DNA from: Lepidurus packardi
Lineage: Eukaryota > Arthropoda > Branchiopoda > Notostraca > Triopsidae
Direction: 5' to 3'
NCBI GenBank assembly: GCA_023053545.1
Contig: JAKZAN010000001.1
Span: 3,182,565 to 3,246,564, forward strand
Length of the DNA stretch: 64,000 bases
Shown: one piece after another, positions 20,803 through 31,344 of the stretch
Layout: each line of letters begins with the position of its first letter
Position numbering within the stretch: the stretch's first letter is position 1
The notes under the pieces: model-generated
Databases searched by the model: none
The model's input: only the letters and a program-made list of their open reading frames with translations
What the model was told of the DNA's origin: nothing
Made by a program: the position numbers and the translations under genes

Positions 20803-23800
20803 ATGTCGGAACGAAAACGAAAACGGAAAGAAAACGTTAGTAGAAGACAACTCTTAACAAGACTGGCAGCAGACTTGGACGAGTACACTTCGGGGACCAT
20901 CAATAGCGACTTCCCGATATCTCAAAGTCTAAACCGTGAACTGGTATCTGCTGATGTTGTAGAAATCTTGCCTCAAACGGCGCAGATATCTTCTACACCC
21001 ATCGTGGAATCCGTCACACCCATCACCTCTTCCACACCCATCGTGGAATCCGTCACACCCATTAGTGTTAACGGTGTGGATGATTTTGTTATAGGTAAAA
21101 CGTTCTTTATTGTGAAAAACTTTACTATTTCTTTCTTCCCAGAAGATGAACCGTCGCCTCAGGATGGCCTTTTGTTGACTGGCAACAGCTTGTCGTCGTC
21201 GTCACCTGACGAACTCATCGCCGGCTTTTCCCATCAGGAAAGTCACGCTTCCACTCCTGCAGAGAGCGAAGAGAGTGAGGGTAAGGTATTGCTAGTAACA
21301 TGTAATATAACTATAACATTTGTTCTTTACCAGTTATTTTGGAAATCGCAAGCACATCACGACAAGAGTTAGCATCAATTCACGGGAAGAGGAAGCGTTG
21401 CTCCGATGAGATCCCCTGCCAAGGTAACTGTAATCAGGGGCGTCGCGAGGGGGGGGGTTTGGGGGGGTGCACCACCCCCCCAATAATTGGCCAAAAACCG
21501 ATTCGGTAAAATTTGGGTCGCCGTCGGTAAAATTCGGAAAATGAAAATAAAATTTTCAAATGCTACAATAGATAAAGTGAATCTCGTAGAAGCTACTCCT
21601 GGTGAGGTCTATTGTTAATGTCCATTACAGTACCTTTAAAAAAAAACCGACCCCAACAAACCGTACTGCCCTAATGGCCCGCCACTTGCGCCTGAAAACA
21701 GTGCTGCGAATAGCCTGCTTAGCCATAATAGTTGCGGGCCATTAGGACGGTGCGCTTTGTTCTGCTTTGGGGGCACTGCGGTTCTAGCAGTTCTTGCGTA
21801 CACACGTGTTGTTACGTACGATGTCTTCACTGCCTGAACCAAAGCGCCTTAAGATGGACAAAAAGGAACGTTCCAATAGGTACCTTGTACGATGCTTAAT
21901 TTGTAATGCGGAAATCAGTAAGGACTATATTAATCTACACTACATGAAAATGCATCCAGCACACGTAGGTGCACCGAAGTGGGAAAGAGTTGCCAAGTTT
22001 GCAAACCCATTTGTCGCTGCAGCGCCGTGTAAGAAAACGTGCACGCCAACTGGTAACCCCGCAAGTAAAGCGGGTGATAATTCCCAAGAAATTACGGAAG
22101 TGCCTTATAACGTGGATAAGTCGAACTGTGATTCTGTCAAAAAACGGGAGGTATTAAAGAGGAGTGTGGAGACCTAGACCTTGAGGATATACCTGATGTA
22201 AACGAGGAAGCACGAAGCTTTGAAATGGATAGCATAGTCATTGAAGAATCATCTCCCGTACCTGGATTTGTCTCAGTCGAATGTGAAAATATGACAGAAA
22301 AGTATGACATATTTTCTTGCCTTGGATCCCTAGAGATCTTAAAAGAAAAATTGACAGCATGCGACAGAGTAATTTCTTCTTTTAAAAGCTCATCTCTAGT
22401 CGATGAAGAGTCAGTGGCTTGTGCAATCTTAGATGTAGCGAATGAAGTAAAACTTGCAGTGGAAGAGACCCTTCGAGTGTCGACTACAACGTTAGAATCT
22501 TTAAAAGTCAAGAGTGTTGCACCTTTGCTTTCACTAGAAAACTGCTCGGTAGATCACGACCCTGGGTTGCGTCCCAAAGAATTGTCGGATAATCAGAGGT
22601 CCTACTTGGTCAATCTGGGACCTTGCCAGCCTCAGTTGATGCATTTTCCTGTCAACACTTCTATTACAAATGTGCGTCACACCAACCGCTTCATCAATAC
22701 GTGGTTCCAGGAGTTCCCCCATCTTGAGTACAGTGTCCAAATGGATAAAGCATATTGTTTCGTATGTAAACTGTTCCCCAATGTTTTAGGTAGGTTATGT
22801 TATTAAATTTACCCTATTCTTTTGACGCTTATATCCGTGCTATTATATTAATTAGGTCGCTCGAAAGCGTCTGATGTCTTTATTGAGGGAGTTCGTAGTT
22901 GGAACAAAATGAAGAGCAAAGGTTCAGACGACCCTGGAAAGCTCAGGAAACATTTCGCAAGCAAGTCTCACAGAGCTGCATTGCAAAGTTTCATTTCGTT
23001 TACGAATAAAGCGGGCGGTGTAGATTTGCTACTTAAACGCGAAAACAGCTCGCAGCTGATAAGGATAGAAGCAGAAAAGTTCCGAAACCAACAGATAATT
23101 CGAATGCTGTTGGATATCGTCAAAACACTTGCGCGGAAACAGCTTGCCTTCCGAGGAGCATCATGCAGTGAACACAACGGAATTTTCATGCAGATAGTTT
23201 TTCTGGTGTCGCGTCATTGTCCTGATCTTCGTCGATGGATAGAGAGTAGGAGCGACCGCGCTAACAAAGTAACATATATGAGTGGAGAATAGGTTGAAGA
23301 GTTCATTAGCGTACTCGGGGAGCAAGTTAAGTCAAGATCGTGCAAGAAATTAATAAAGCAGAATGTTACGGAATTTTTGCTGACACAAAACCAGACGTCA
23401 GTCACGAAGAAAAGCTTATTTTTGGCGTTTGATACGTGCAAGGAAATGGCGACCCAATCGAAAGGGTCCTTGCCATTGTCAAAGCCAAATCTAAGACGGG
23501 GGAAGGGTTTCTCGTTGCGTAATGGCTTCTCTAGTGCGTTTGGGTCTTGATGTTGCGAAGATTATCTTCCAATCTTATGACTTTACGTATAGCATGTCGG
23601 GGAAAAATAACGGTGCCCAGGCGCACGTTTCACGCCTACTCCAAAAGTGCATTCCGTACTTCCGCTGTTTAGCGCACAGAGAGGAAAACATTGTGCAGCA
23701 TGCGTGCGAGCGGGTAGCTAGAGTGCGAAACATGTTCGGCACATTGCAGCAATTGTACGTGTTTTTCACATCAGGAACGAAACGTTTTCAATTGTACAGA

Positions 23801-26295
23801 GATGCGCTGGAGGAAGCGGAAGGGAAGCTCATGCTGAAAAAGTTGTCCACGACTCGCTGGACTGCACGGAAAGATTCTCTTGTAGCTGCATGGAGCGCCC
23901 TTCCTGAAACTGTCAAGCTGCTTCATCTTATTTCTTGTGAGGGAAGCTCGGATCGGGAATCGACTTACAGGGCCAACGCGCTTCTTAAAGCCGTTACCAA
24001 GATGGATTTTATTTATACTGTCGGTTTTATGCGGCATGTCATGAGTGTCACAAGCTCATTAACAACTTGCCTGCAAGCAGAAAAGTTGGATATAATTGGC
24101 GCGAAGGATTTGTTTGCGGCAACTATTGCTATTCTGGACAAAATGGACGACTCTGTTATTGAGGAACAGGTGGAGGCTGCAGTAATCCATGCCCAAAACA
24201 TAAATAGGATTTTGGATGGAGATGACGAAACGTACGATCCCGAGTACGAGTTCCGCCACCATCACAGGTTTATTCGCCCTCCAGCAAGATTTAGGGGCGA
24301 AGAGGACTCTGTCAGTTCGTCATCGAAACCTGCTGGTTTTCGAGACTTTTACCTCGCTGAGAGCAAACGAGTTTTGGAGGTAAACTTCTCCGAATTCACG
24401 GTTGATGGGTTGAAATACCGGATTTAAAGGTTTTTCTTCCATTTCAGTGTCTTATTGATGAAATGCGTGACTCGCTCGAAGAATTGGGAGCAAGAATTCT
24501 CCCTGTAACTAAACTTCTTCAAGTTCTTGATCTCGAGGCCTGTTCGGAATTCGTTAAGCTGTTTCCCAGTGGTTTATTTAATGCTGAAGATTTGCGTGTA
24601 GAAATGGAGCTATTTAAAGTGGACTGCAATTTGAAATTTGGTGCTGAAATTTCACTAGATTTGTACCCCAAATTGTTTGAGAATGCCAAAAAAATTAAAC
24701 TAGTCCTGCCCCTAGTATGGAAAGCCTACCTAGTCGCTCGTACAATTCCCGTTACCACAGCTAGTGGAGAAGTGGATTTAGCAAGCTCAAAATCATCAAG
24801 ACCTCACTCCGCTCAGTCATGAGTGACGAACGACTAGAAAACCTCCTTCTGTTGGCGTCTGAAAAAGACATTTCGGACGAAATTGATCAAAGCGACCTGT
24901 TGGAGCGATGGAAAGCGAAGAAAAATAGGAAAGTTTGTTTTTAATCGGAATGTGCAGAACGAGGATTATTCAATAAATCTCGTAAAATTAAAGGAAATAA
25001 CTACGATAATAACTGTTTAAATCTTTAATAGTCGATAGAAAATACTATAATACAGTCGGTAAAATCGTCAACTACAGTCGGTAAAACTAAGGTCTCCACC
25101 CCCCCAATGGAAACCCCCTCGCGACGCCCCTGACTGTAATAATCATAATACACATATATCGTCTTTGCTAAAGTTCTTTATTTTTTCAGAAATTACTTTA
25201 AAAAAATTGATGCTTGGGGTAAATGCCTGCCTCTACAAGCTGGACAAGCTTACCGCAGCGGTGAACAAGTTGGCGAGTTCCCACCCACATCATGCATCGA
25301 CCCAAGATGACTTTGAGCACGCACCTTGCTCTTCAGTGTCCGAGTTGAAAGAGCTGGAGGCTAAACTCGCTGAAAAAAACTTCAGAACAGCTTTCGTAAT
25401 AAGTCATTATCCAATGTTGAATATATAAAGTAATCTGATTTTGTAGGTTTCTTTTATCGCAACTATTGGAGGGGCTAACATCAAAGACGGGATTAAGAAT
25501 GCCTGGCTCGCAGTTGCCAATGATGACGTTTGGAAAGACTTTAACTGGGAAGGGCGTAACAAACGCAAGTCCGCAATTAAGGATTCCATCTTAGTTAAAG
25601 TTCTCCTAAGTAAGGGGCCGTCCATAAATGGCGCCACCCAGGGAGAGGGTGGGTGGGTTCAGTAAAAGATGACGCGAGATGACGAGAGGGTGGGAGGGGG
25701 TTGGCAAGAAAGTGACGCCATCCTGTAACTCTAAACTTAACTGGTGATGATGTGCAAACCATTTTTACGTAAGTGCCAAAGTGTGAATGTTATTCTTGTG
25801 TTTTCACAATTTTGTGAAAGTTTTCTTGCTATTTCTAGCTCCTAAGTAGACAGAGTTTGTAGCGTTTACCTAACTCTTGAAGGATTGTCAATATGTCGGT
25901 TAAAAAAAAGCCCATATTTTTCCCTTTTTTGTGAGAGGGGTCAACCAGGTGATGGCGCCATTTTAGAGGGTGGGGTGACGGTGAAGGTGACGGTAGGTGA
26001 CTGAGAGAGGGGGGTGGGTAAAAAAATCGCGATTTTTGGGTGGCGCCATTTATGGACGATCCCTAAGTGTTTTTGGTTAATAAGATTAAATAATTAAAAA
26101 CTCGTAAAAAAAATATCTAATAATTTTATTTTTGTCTTTACAGAAGGCCTTAAGTCTAGGTTCAGCCAACTGGACAGCCATGCGTTTAAGACAGAAAGCG
26201 CTGCCTTTCTGAAGTACGCAAAACAGCGCTTTGGACAGCAGGCGAAGATAACGGCGGGGAGCATCTCCCCCATTTCGTCGGACACTGACAATTAA
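20803..26295 (+). CDS. DUF4806-type protein encoded by the 10.1 kb element (346 aa)
   Basis: Six exons: 20803-21094, 21143-21280, 21334-21423, 25190-25395, 25447-25609 and 26144-26295 (TAA), 1,041 nt with consistent phases. The basic N terminus MSERKRKRKENVSRRQLLTR looks like a nuclear localisation or DNA-contact segment. A doubled STPIVESVTPI repeat (about residues 69-90) and an acidic middle follow. The C-terminal third has LKELEAKLAEKNFRTAFVSF and IGGANIKDGIKNAWLAVAND with FNWEGRNKRKSAIKDSI, the pattern of DUF4806 domains common in arthropod genes derived from transposons. Function unknown; DNA or nucleoprotein binding would be a guess. Intron 3 has received a hAT element and intron 5 a MITE, yet every exon stays open. 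Confidence 0.75.
21435..25132 (+). mobile_element. hAT DNA transposon (3,698 bp) with 8-bp TSD
   Basis: The ends are CAGGGGCGTCGCGAGGGGG and its inverse CCCCCTCGCGACGCCCCTG. ACTGTAAT is repeated exactly at 21427-21434 and 25133-25140. It sits in intron 3 of the DUF4806-type gene, three bases after the donor GTA. It encodes a broken plus-strand transposase, so it is complete in structure but probably inactive. Confidence 0.95.
21821..24943 (+). pseudogene. hAT transposase with TTF-type zinc finger, multiply broken
   Basis: An ATG at 21821 begins a CCHH-like finger (CLICNAEISKDYINLHYMKMH). After a frameshift in an A-run near 22140 the frame continues to 22789, then a short intron (22790-22855) leads into the TTF-type region (SYLVNLGPCQPQ, KAYCFVCKLFPN, WNKMKSKGSDDPGKLRKHF). 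A TAG at 23290 and another frame change interrupt the first catalytic aspartate area (YGIFADTKPDVSHEEK). The insertion domain follows at 23540-24427 (KKLSTTRWTARKDSL). The C-terminal dimerisation region at 24445-24943 shifts frame within the TASGE signature and ends KTSLRSVMSDERLENLLLL. At least four lesions are seen. Confidence 0.85.
25613..26064. mobile_element. MITE with GGCGCCA-containing inverted ends
   Basis: The left end AGGGGCCGTCCATAAATGGC is mirrored at the right by GGCGCCATTTATGGACGATC plus CCT. The inside is rich in GTGGGTGG and GTGACG and has no coding frame. It lies in intron 5 of the DUF4806-type gene with its left edge at the donor GTAAG. A related partial copy occurs at about 31345-31475. 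No clean target duplication was found. Confidence 0.75.
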
Positions 26296-26339
26296 TTGTC
26301 TTTGTTTTTTCGGTTTTTAATAATTGTTTATCTTTTTAA

Positions 26340-26680
26340 TATTTTTTTATTTATTTTTTTAATTGACCTTTGTGACTTTTTTAAATTGACCTTTGTGAAT
26401 TTTATTTATTGACCTTTGTGATTTGTTTTGTAATTTATTTTTTGGTAATTTTTGGTAATTGGTATTTTTGGGGTAATTGGTAATTTTTGGGTAATTGTTA
26501 ATTTTTTGGTAATTGGTAATTTTTGGGTAATTGGTAATTTTTTGTAATACATTTTTTTTATACAATTATTTTGTAATTTTTTGGGGTAATTGTTGGTAAT
26601 TGGTAATTTTTAATTGGTAAAGTTTTTAATTTTTGGTAATCTTTTGGTAATTTGGTAAATTTTTTTTTTATGTGAGTGAA
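26340..26680. repeat. TTGGTAATTTTT low-complexity array
   Basis: First three loosely spaced copies of ATTGACCTTTGTGA (26360-26425), then irregular tandem GGTAATTGGTAATTTTT units, downstream of the DUF4806-type stop codon. Confidence 0.8.
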
Positions 26681-26857
26681 CTTTTTTTAAATTGAAAACT
26701 AATTTTGGTTAAATCATTGACGATTTATTTAATTAAAAACAAATACACAACAAAATACAATATAAAGAACAAATAACATTTTTTTTTTGCCAACTGCAGT
26801 ATAAACGATGAACCTCGATGGTGCTCAGACTATAAACGATGCTAAATGATGTTTCAT

Positions 26858-27010
26858 AGACGTCCCCAGTAGACGATTTTATGTCGTCCCTTTCGGACGT
26901 TATCATATCGTCTCTTTCAGACGTTGTCGTATCGTCCGTTTCGGACGTTGTCATATTGTCTCTTTTAGACGTTGTCGTATCGTCCTTTTCGGACGTTACC
27001 TTATCATCCC
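26858..27010. repeat. 24-bp tandem array of GACGTTGTC-ATCGTC units
   Basis: About six units carry GACGTT and ATCGTC alternately with CTCTTTC or CCTTTTCG spacers. The period is divisible by three, so a false threonine/serine/aspartate-rich frame appears on the minus strand. It is the right subterminal region of the 10.1 kb element. Confidence 0.8.
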
Positions 27011-27173
27011 ATGTTGACGTCAAGAAAGCGTAACATGCTGACGTCAAGATCGTCACCAGTGGACGTCGCCATATCGTCTAACGCTGACGTTACCAAAGAT
27101 TGCAAATTGTATGTCTTTGCAACGTTGAAATAACGTCACTTTTTGACGTTAAAGGTCAGAAACAGACGTTCCT

Positions 27174-27196
27174 TCGACCAACTTGTGCTACTTGGG
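27174..27196 (-). repeat. Right terminal inverted repeat of the 10.1 kb element
   Basis: Exact inverse of 17072-17094, preceded by AACGTCACTTTTTGACGTT at 27132-27150. Confidence 0.9.
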
Positions 27197-28364
27197 AAGT
27201 GCTGGTGTGCTGCAGTTGGAAAAGCCAGCTTCGGAGTTTGTTTTATCTATAAAACAGCAATTTTATTTCGAAAGATGTTCGAGTCATGGAATGAAGCTTA
27301 CCAAAAAGAGATCTGTTTGATGAAAAGCGTGTTTCTACGTCTTCGTCAATCTGCACATCTATGCAATAGAAAAAACGACAAAAATAGCATAAATGGCCTT
27401 TTCCTATTTTTTTTTTACTTTACTTGACACACTGGCATGGTTGCCGTTGCATTTCGTTTGAATATATGAATGAATGGATTGTAAGATACAACGAACATAA
27501 AAAATATTCAAGAAATAGTGGATTAATGTCTTACCTTGTTTTCGTTTGATAACGCATTTCAGTTTGCTCCCTGATTTGATGGGCGAGTTCTCGCCAACTG
27601 AAATCCACCTCCCACTTATAGATTCACTTTCTGTTTTCAGTCGCACGTCAGAAGTTTCAAGAGCGTTTTTTAAAGACAGTCGCTTTCTCTTCAATCCATC
27701 AATAATAAGCTGAAAATCTGTTTTTCTCTTATCTTTATCACTAGAAAATTTAACTTCGAATTCGTCCGTCTCCTCGGAAATCGCATTGTCTAACTCGACA
27801 AAAACTAGCTTGTTCTCGTCTACCATTTTCCGTACTTTTAGGCACGCGGGCTTTTTCTAACTCTGTCAAAACTATGCAAATATATTCAATCTAAATTAAT
27901 AAGATTAATAAATTTAAAGGAAACAAGTGTAAAACGGGTCAAACACGGGTCTTCAAAACGCCTTTCGCAGCAACAGTGAAAAATTTGTCCTGGTCTTCCC
28001 GCCGAACAACCGGTGTGCAACGTTGCCACATCTATGTAACTATCATGTTACAACTTAACTAGAAATGAAACAAACTTATGAAATGTCAGTCTTATTTACT
28101 TAGTCCAATTTTATTTGGATGTTATTTTATTATTATAATTGTATTACTTTCTTCTAATTTTCGCTTTATTTTTTCCTAATTTTCGCTTTATTTTGAGAGA
28201 CGTTTAACTCCAAAACAGCATTTTTTGATTCATTACCCACGGTTAATTCGTCTCCTGGGACCTCTTACAGCATTCTGGTGCATGAGGTATGAGGCGAAGT
28301 ACGCCTACTTAAAAAAATTGACACAAAGCATAGGGAATTTCGTCAACTTGCCATACACCTTGTC

Positions 28365-29857
28365 CAGGGCCATATTAACAATGGCGCAAGTGGCGCAAGT
28401 GCGCCGGGCCCACAGGCTTCAGGGGCCCACCAAACCATGCGTGCAAATAAATTTAATGCCTATTTTTTTATGAGTGAGTGAGCGTGTGTGTGTCCCCGCT
28501 AACTGCTGTATCGGTATACAATATGCAGGGGGCGGTATGGCAAGTAGCTAGTATAGGTAGCGCTCTGTGTGAATGCGATTTCCTTCTTCGGATTTCTTGA
28601 GCAATTATATGTTTTCCTCTCAGCTTCAACCTATCGCTGGGGCCTTCTGAAAACATTTATGGCGGAAGGGGCAGGCTTAGAAGAACGAATATGCTTACCT
28701 AAAAGCTTGAGTGAAACAAGGTGGTCAGCACGTGCCGACGCTACAAAGAGCCTTGTCGCGCACTACCGTGTTCTCGAGAAAATTGCAAACGACCCTGATC
28801 AGAAGGCTGATGCTAAGGTCACAGCCAGGTCCTTATATAAGACGATGGAAACGTTGGAGACGGCTCTTATGGCAGTATTTTGGAATGTTGTACTCCAGAG
28901 GACAAATCAAACCAGCAAGCGTCTTCAGTCACAATCGATTGATTTATGCTTGGCGGTCGCTCTGTTAAAGTCACTTGCAGACTATGTGGCAGAGCAAAGA
29001 AATCATTTTGAGGAGTTCTGCGTCGCTGCAGCATCCTTGTGTGGCACCTCTGACTTCAAAGAAAAACGCCAGCGATTCCCCACAAGATATGCGGATGACG
29101 GCAATGCATCGACTGTCATTTTCAACAGCAAAAATCAATTCCGCATCCAAACGTTTCTCGTGATTATTGACTTGTTCATTGGAGACTTACAAAAGAGAAT
29201 TGCGGCATATGCCAATGTCGATTCCAGCTTTCGCTTCCTCAATTACATTGAGACTGATGCTGACGGTATTGCGTCCTCACTGCAGAAGGCCACTGAAATG
29301 TATCCTAACGATATTTCTGCCGATTTGAAGGAAGAATGGGAGCACTGGCGCTTATTTCTTCGGTCATTTTTGCCAATGCCCGATTCCCCGTGTAGTCCGA
29401 CACGAATGCTTAATATCATCCGAGAGCATGCTTTGCAAACGGCGTTCGCAAATGTCTTCGTCATTCTGCGCATCTACCTGACACTTCCAGTATCAAACTG
29501 CACAGGGGAAAGATCGTTCAGCCACATGAAGCGAATCAAGAGTGTACTACGTTCCTCGATGACCCAAGATCGTTTTGTAAACCTCACGCTGATGAGCATT
29601 GAGAGTGACATTGTTTCTTCACTCGATTTTGATGATATTATTAATGTATTTGCCTCTGCGAAAGCGCGGCGAAGAAACATGTAAATAATGAAATTGTATT
29701 TCCACAATTTCATTTCACAATTTCATCACGTAGTCGTTTTTTATTTCCACATAAAAAACGACTACGTGTCCTCCAGTTTTGAGTCAAATTTAAAAGTACG
29801 GAAGGGGCCTATTAATATAACTTGCGCCAGGGCCCACAAAAGGTTAATCCGGCTCTG
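28365..29857 (+). mobile_element. hAT deletion derivative (1,493 bp) with 8-bp TSD
   Basis: ACCTTGTC flanks the element at 28357-28364 and 29858-29865. The ends CAGGGCCATATTAAC and inverse GTTAATCCGGCTCTG are imperfect inverted repeats, with GGCGCAAGT and GGGCCCAC also mirrored inside both ends. It keeps only the C-terminal part of the transposase. Confidence 0.92.
28569..29684 (+). pseudogene. hAT transposase C-terminal two thirds, open frame without an ATG at its start
   Basis: About 370 codons begin within GFLEQLYVFLSASTYRW, pass SLSETRWSARADATKSLV and end in the intact dimerisation signature NCTGERSFSHMKRIKSVLRS. The zinc-finger N terminus and first catalytic region are missing by internal deletion, and the frame opens at GTG. 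No stops interrupt the remainder, so the deletion rather than slow decay inactivated it. Confidence 0.85.
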
Positions 29858-30451
29858 ACCTTGTCGTACAGGCACCAACAGTGGCAGTGTATGAATTTAC
29901 ATACATCTGGGAAGAATTATTTGACTCCAAAAATAAGCTTCCCAAATAAAAATGTCGCCATTCCGTATTGGAACGTAAAATGCCGAGGACAAGTCGCTGA
30001 ATTGTTTTCTCTCCATAAATGCGTTGAATCTGAGCCGTTGTTCACAATTAACAGCATAAAGTGGGTAAAAATAGGTTCAGCAAAATTTAGTGTTAACTCA
30101 AGTGTGCTCCTTTGCCCATTACAGGGGTGCGTTCTTTTTGCTTTCGGTCTTTTAAAACGCATTTTTGTACACAATGGGCAAATTGGATTCCTTTGTCAAA
30201 TGTTCACGACCAATCACTTCGATTCGCACTTACAGGCCTTTAATATATCCCGCCGGCGCGACAAGTTTTACCAAATTGTATCCCCTAATGATATTGTTGA
30301 TCATCGCATCTATCATTTGCATAAGCCACTCCAATGGTCTCTACAATCAACTAATCTTGAGTTTACTTACGTTGTTACCAGAACGGAAATGTTGGATGAG
30401 CTAGGCACCTACTCCACAGACGGAGTTTATGTAATAAGACACAGTGAATAA

Positions 30452-31052
30452 ACAGACGACGTGAAGAAAAATAACGGCACTTGGTTTATTTTATTGTTAT
30501 TATTATTATATTAATAATAATTGTATCCCATTATTTACTTCGTTTTGCTTACTTTATAGCTTTTTTGCTCTCTTTTTTCCTATGTGCGCATTATGAAACA
30601 GGCACTGCAGAAAAGTGAAAAACGGAACTGCTAAAAGTGCAGCCTTTTCCCCTCTTTTTCCCCGTAGCCGCATTCCGAAGCAGGCACTGCAGAAGGTGAA
30701 AACTGGAGCTGCCAAAAGTGCAGCTTTTTCCTCTCTCTTTTTTCCCATGTGCGCTTTATGAAGCAGGCATTGCAGAAAGTGCAGCTTGTATGCAGCAAGT
30801 GAAGCACTTTAAGTAGCAGTTTTCGGACCCCTTTTTAACAGTGATATTGATGATAAACATATTTATAGATGACTGGGCTTATCACATGGAGGTCGGAGTC
30901 GGAGTTGAAAAATTGTAAAAATTGTTTTACCATCAGTGCAGGCCGAAGCCTAATACTGGGTCATTAAGTTTTAGAAATACATCTCTTTAGAAATATATTA
31001 AAAGACTTAGAGCTCATTACAAAGGAATTTTTGTATATAAAATAGCTTATAT
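30452..31052. repeat. Interval with an imperfect ~80-bp tandem repeat (30560-30800)
   Basis: Two to three units each contain CAGGCACTGCAGAAAAGTGA, AAAAGTGCAGC and a pyrimidine run before GCGCA or CCGCA. Frames across it are repeat artefacts. The rest (30800-31052) has no recognised feature. Confidence 0.65.
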
Positions 31053-31337
31053 TGTAGCGAACCGACACGAGGCAGTGCGAGAGGCACCGCAAGGGAGAAG
31101 CAGAGCGGAGAGTGCGGTCGAGTGGGACTAGCGAAGACGGAAGGAGCTATTGTGGGAGCGCGAGAGTTTGAGTGGCAGAGCAGAGTCGTGTTTGACTGTG
31201 CACTAAATCCCGAATTAGAGCCCCATGTTAATATATCACCCTAACTAAATTCAGTCAAAACTGTGTTCGCCTGTTTCTAAAACCAGTTCCCTTCACTTAA
31301 TGTAAATTAAGCTAGCGTAATCGCGAAATACGCTACA
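31053..31337. mobile_element. Solo LTR (285 bp) with 4-bp TSD
   Basis: Begins TGTAGCGAACCG and ends ATACGCTACA, with ATAT at 31049-31052 and 31338-31341. No internal element follows on either side, so it fits a solo LTR left by recombination between two LTRs. Orientation cannot be fixed. Confidence 0.75.
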
Positions 31338-31344
31338 ATATTCA

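Larger units (their letters stand above)
17072..27196 (+). mobile_element. 10.1 kb TIR DNA transposon carrying a DUF4806-type gene
   Basis: Exact 23-bp terminal inverted repeats lie at 17072-17094 and 27174-27196, starting CCCAAGTAGCACAAG. AA lies immediately outside both ends, and removing the element plus one AA rejoins an exon in frame, which fixes both borders. Both ends carry subterminal repeats rich in ACGTC and TGACGT. Inside are direct repeats, a six-exon DUF4806-type gene, a nested hAT element and a MITE. No DDE transposase of its own was recognised, so it may be mobilised in trans or encode an unrecognised one. Superfamily not assigned; a 2-bp duplication with CCCAAG ends did not match a group I could name confidently. 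Confidence 0.85.
15294..27826 (-). pseudogene. SAMD3-like transposon-associated gene, split by a 10.1 kb insertion in exon 2
   Basis: Minus-strand exons: 27826-27535 (ATG), exon 2 in two pieces 27246-27197 and 17071-17021, then 16955-16893, 16832-16504, 16199-16053, 15994-15826, 15771-15674 and 15614-15294 (TAG). If one copy of the 2-bp target duplication is dropped, exon 2 joins in frame and the exons total 1,518 nt (505 codons), all with GT-AG introns and matching phases. Features: N-terminal VFVELDNAI and GSKLKCVIKRK; a helical region PLSKTEIDNLLREVKRSI with EERKRVVRNLLDKFPSL; FPFLLEFPYILMEFDAIY; and a C-terminal RGPIFIIAVGSDLSVVVDGS fold with YVKPTLLFLQSECLG. These recall SAMD3-like and similar repeated animal proteins linked to mobile elements; the name is provisional. 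Function unknown. As it stands the gene is disrupted. Confidence 0.75.
28201..30451 (+). pseudogene. Transposon-associated ORF (C-terminal part) split by a hAT insertion
   Basis: The frame runs from about 28201 to 28364 and, after the hAT element and one copy of its 8-bp duplication, continues from 29866 to 30451 (TAA), about 250 codons. The first part reads LTPKQHFLIHYPRLIRLLGP, FWCMRYEAKYAYLKKL and IGNFVNLPYTLS, which then joins YRHQQWQC. This wording is typical of the C-terminal half of large repeated zinc-finger proteins in cnidarian, fish and crustacean genomes, usually treated as transposon-derived. The N-terminal half is absent: only about 375 bp separate it from the ATG of the divergent gene. 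The rest (to VYVIRHSE) was not recognised. Function unknown. Confidence 0.65.

Noticed and set aside
26733..27056. Minus-strand frame rich in Thr, Ser and Asp
   Set aside because: It is the 24-bp tandem array read in one frame; the period is divisible by three so it stays open by chance.
17072..27196. The two CCCAAGTAGC ends belonging to two separate small elements
   Set aside because: The exon joins in frame only if everything between them is one insertion.
31053..31337. LTR from the same family as 8563-8758
   Set aside because: Both start TGTAGC, but the interiors do not match and lengths differ (285 against 196).
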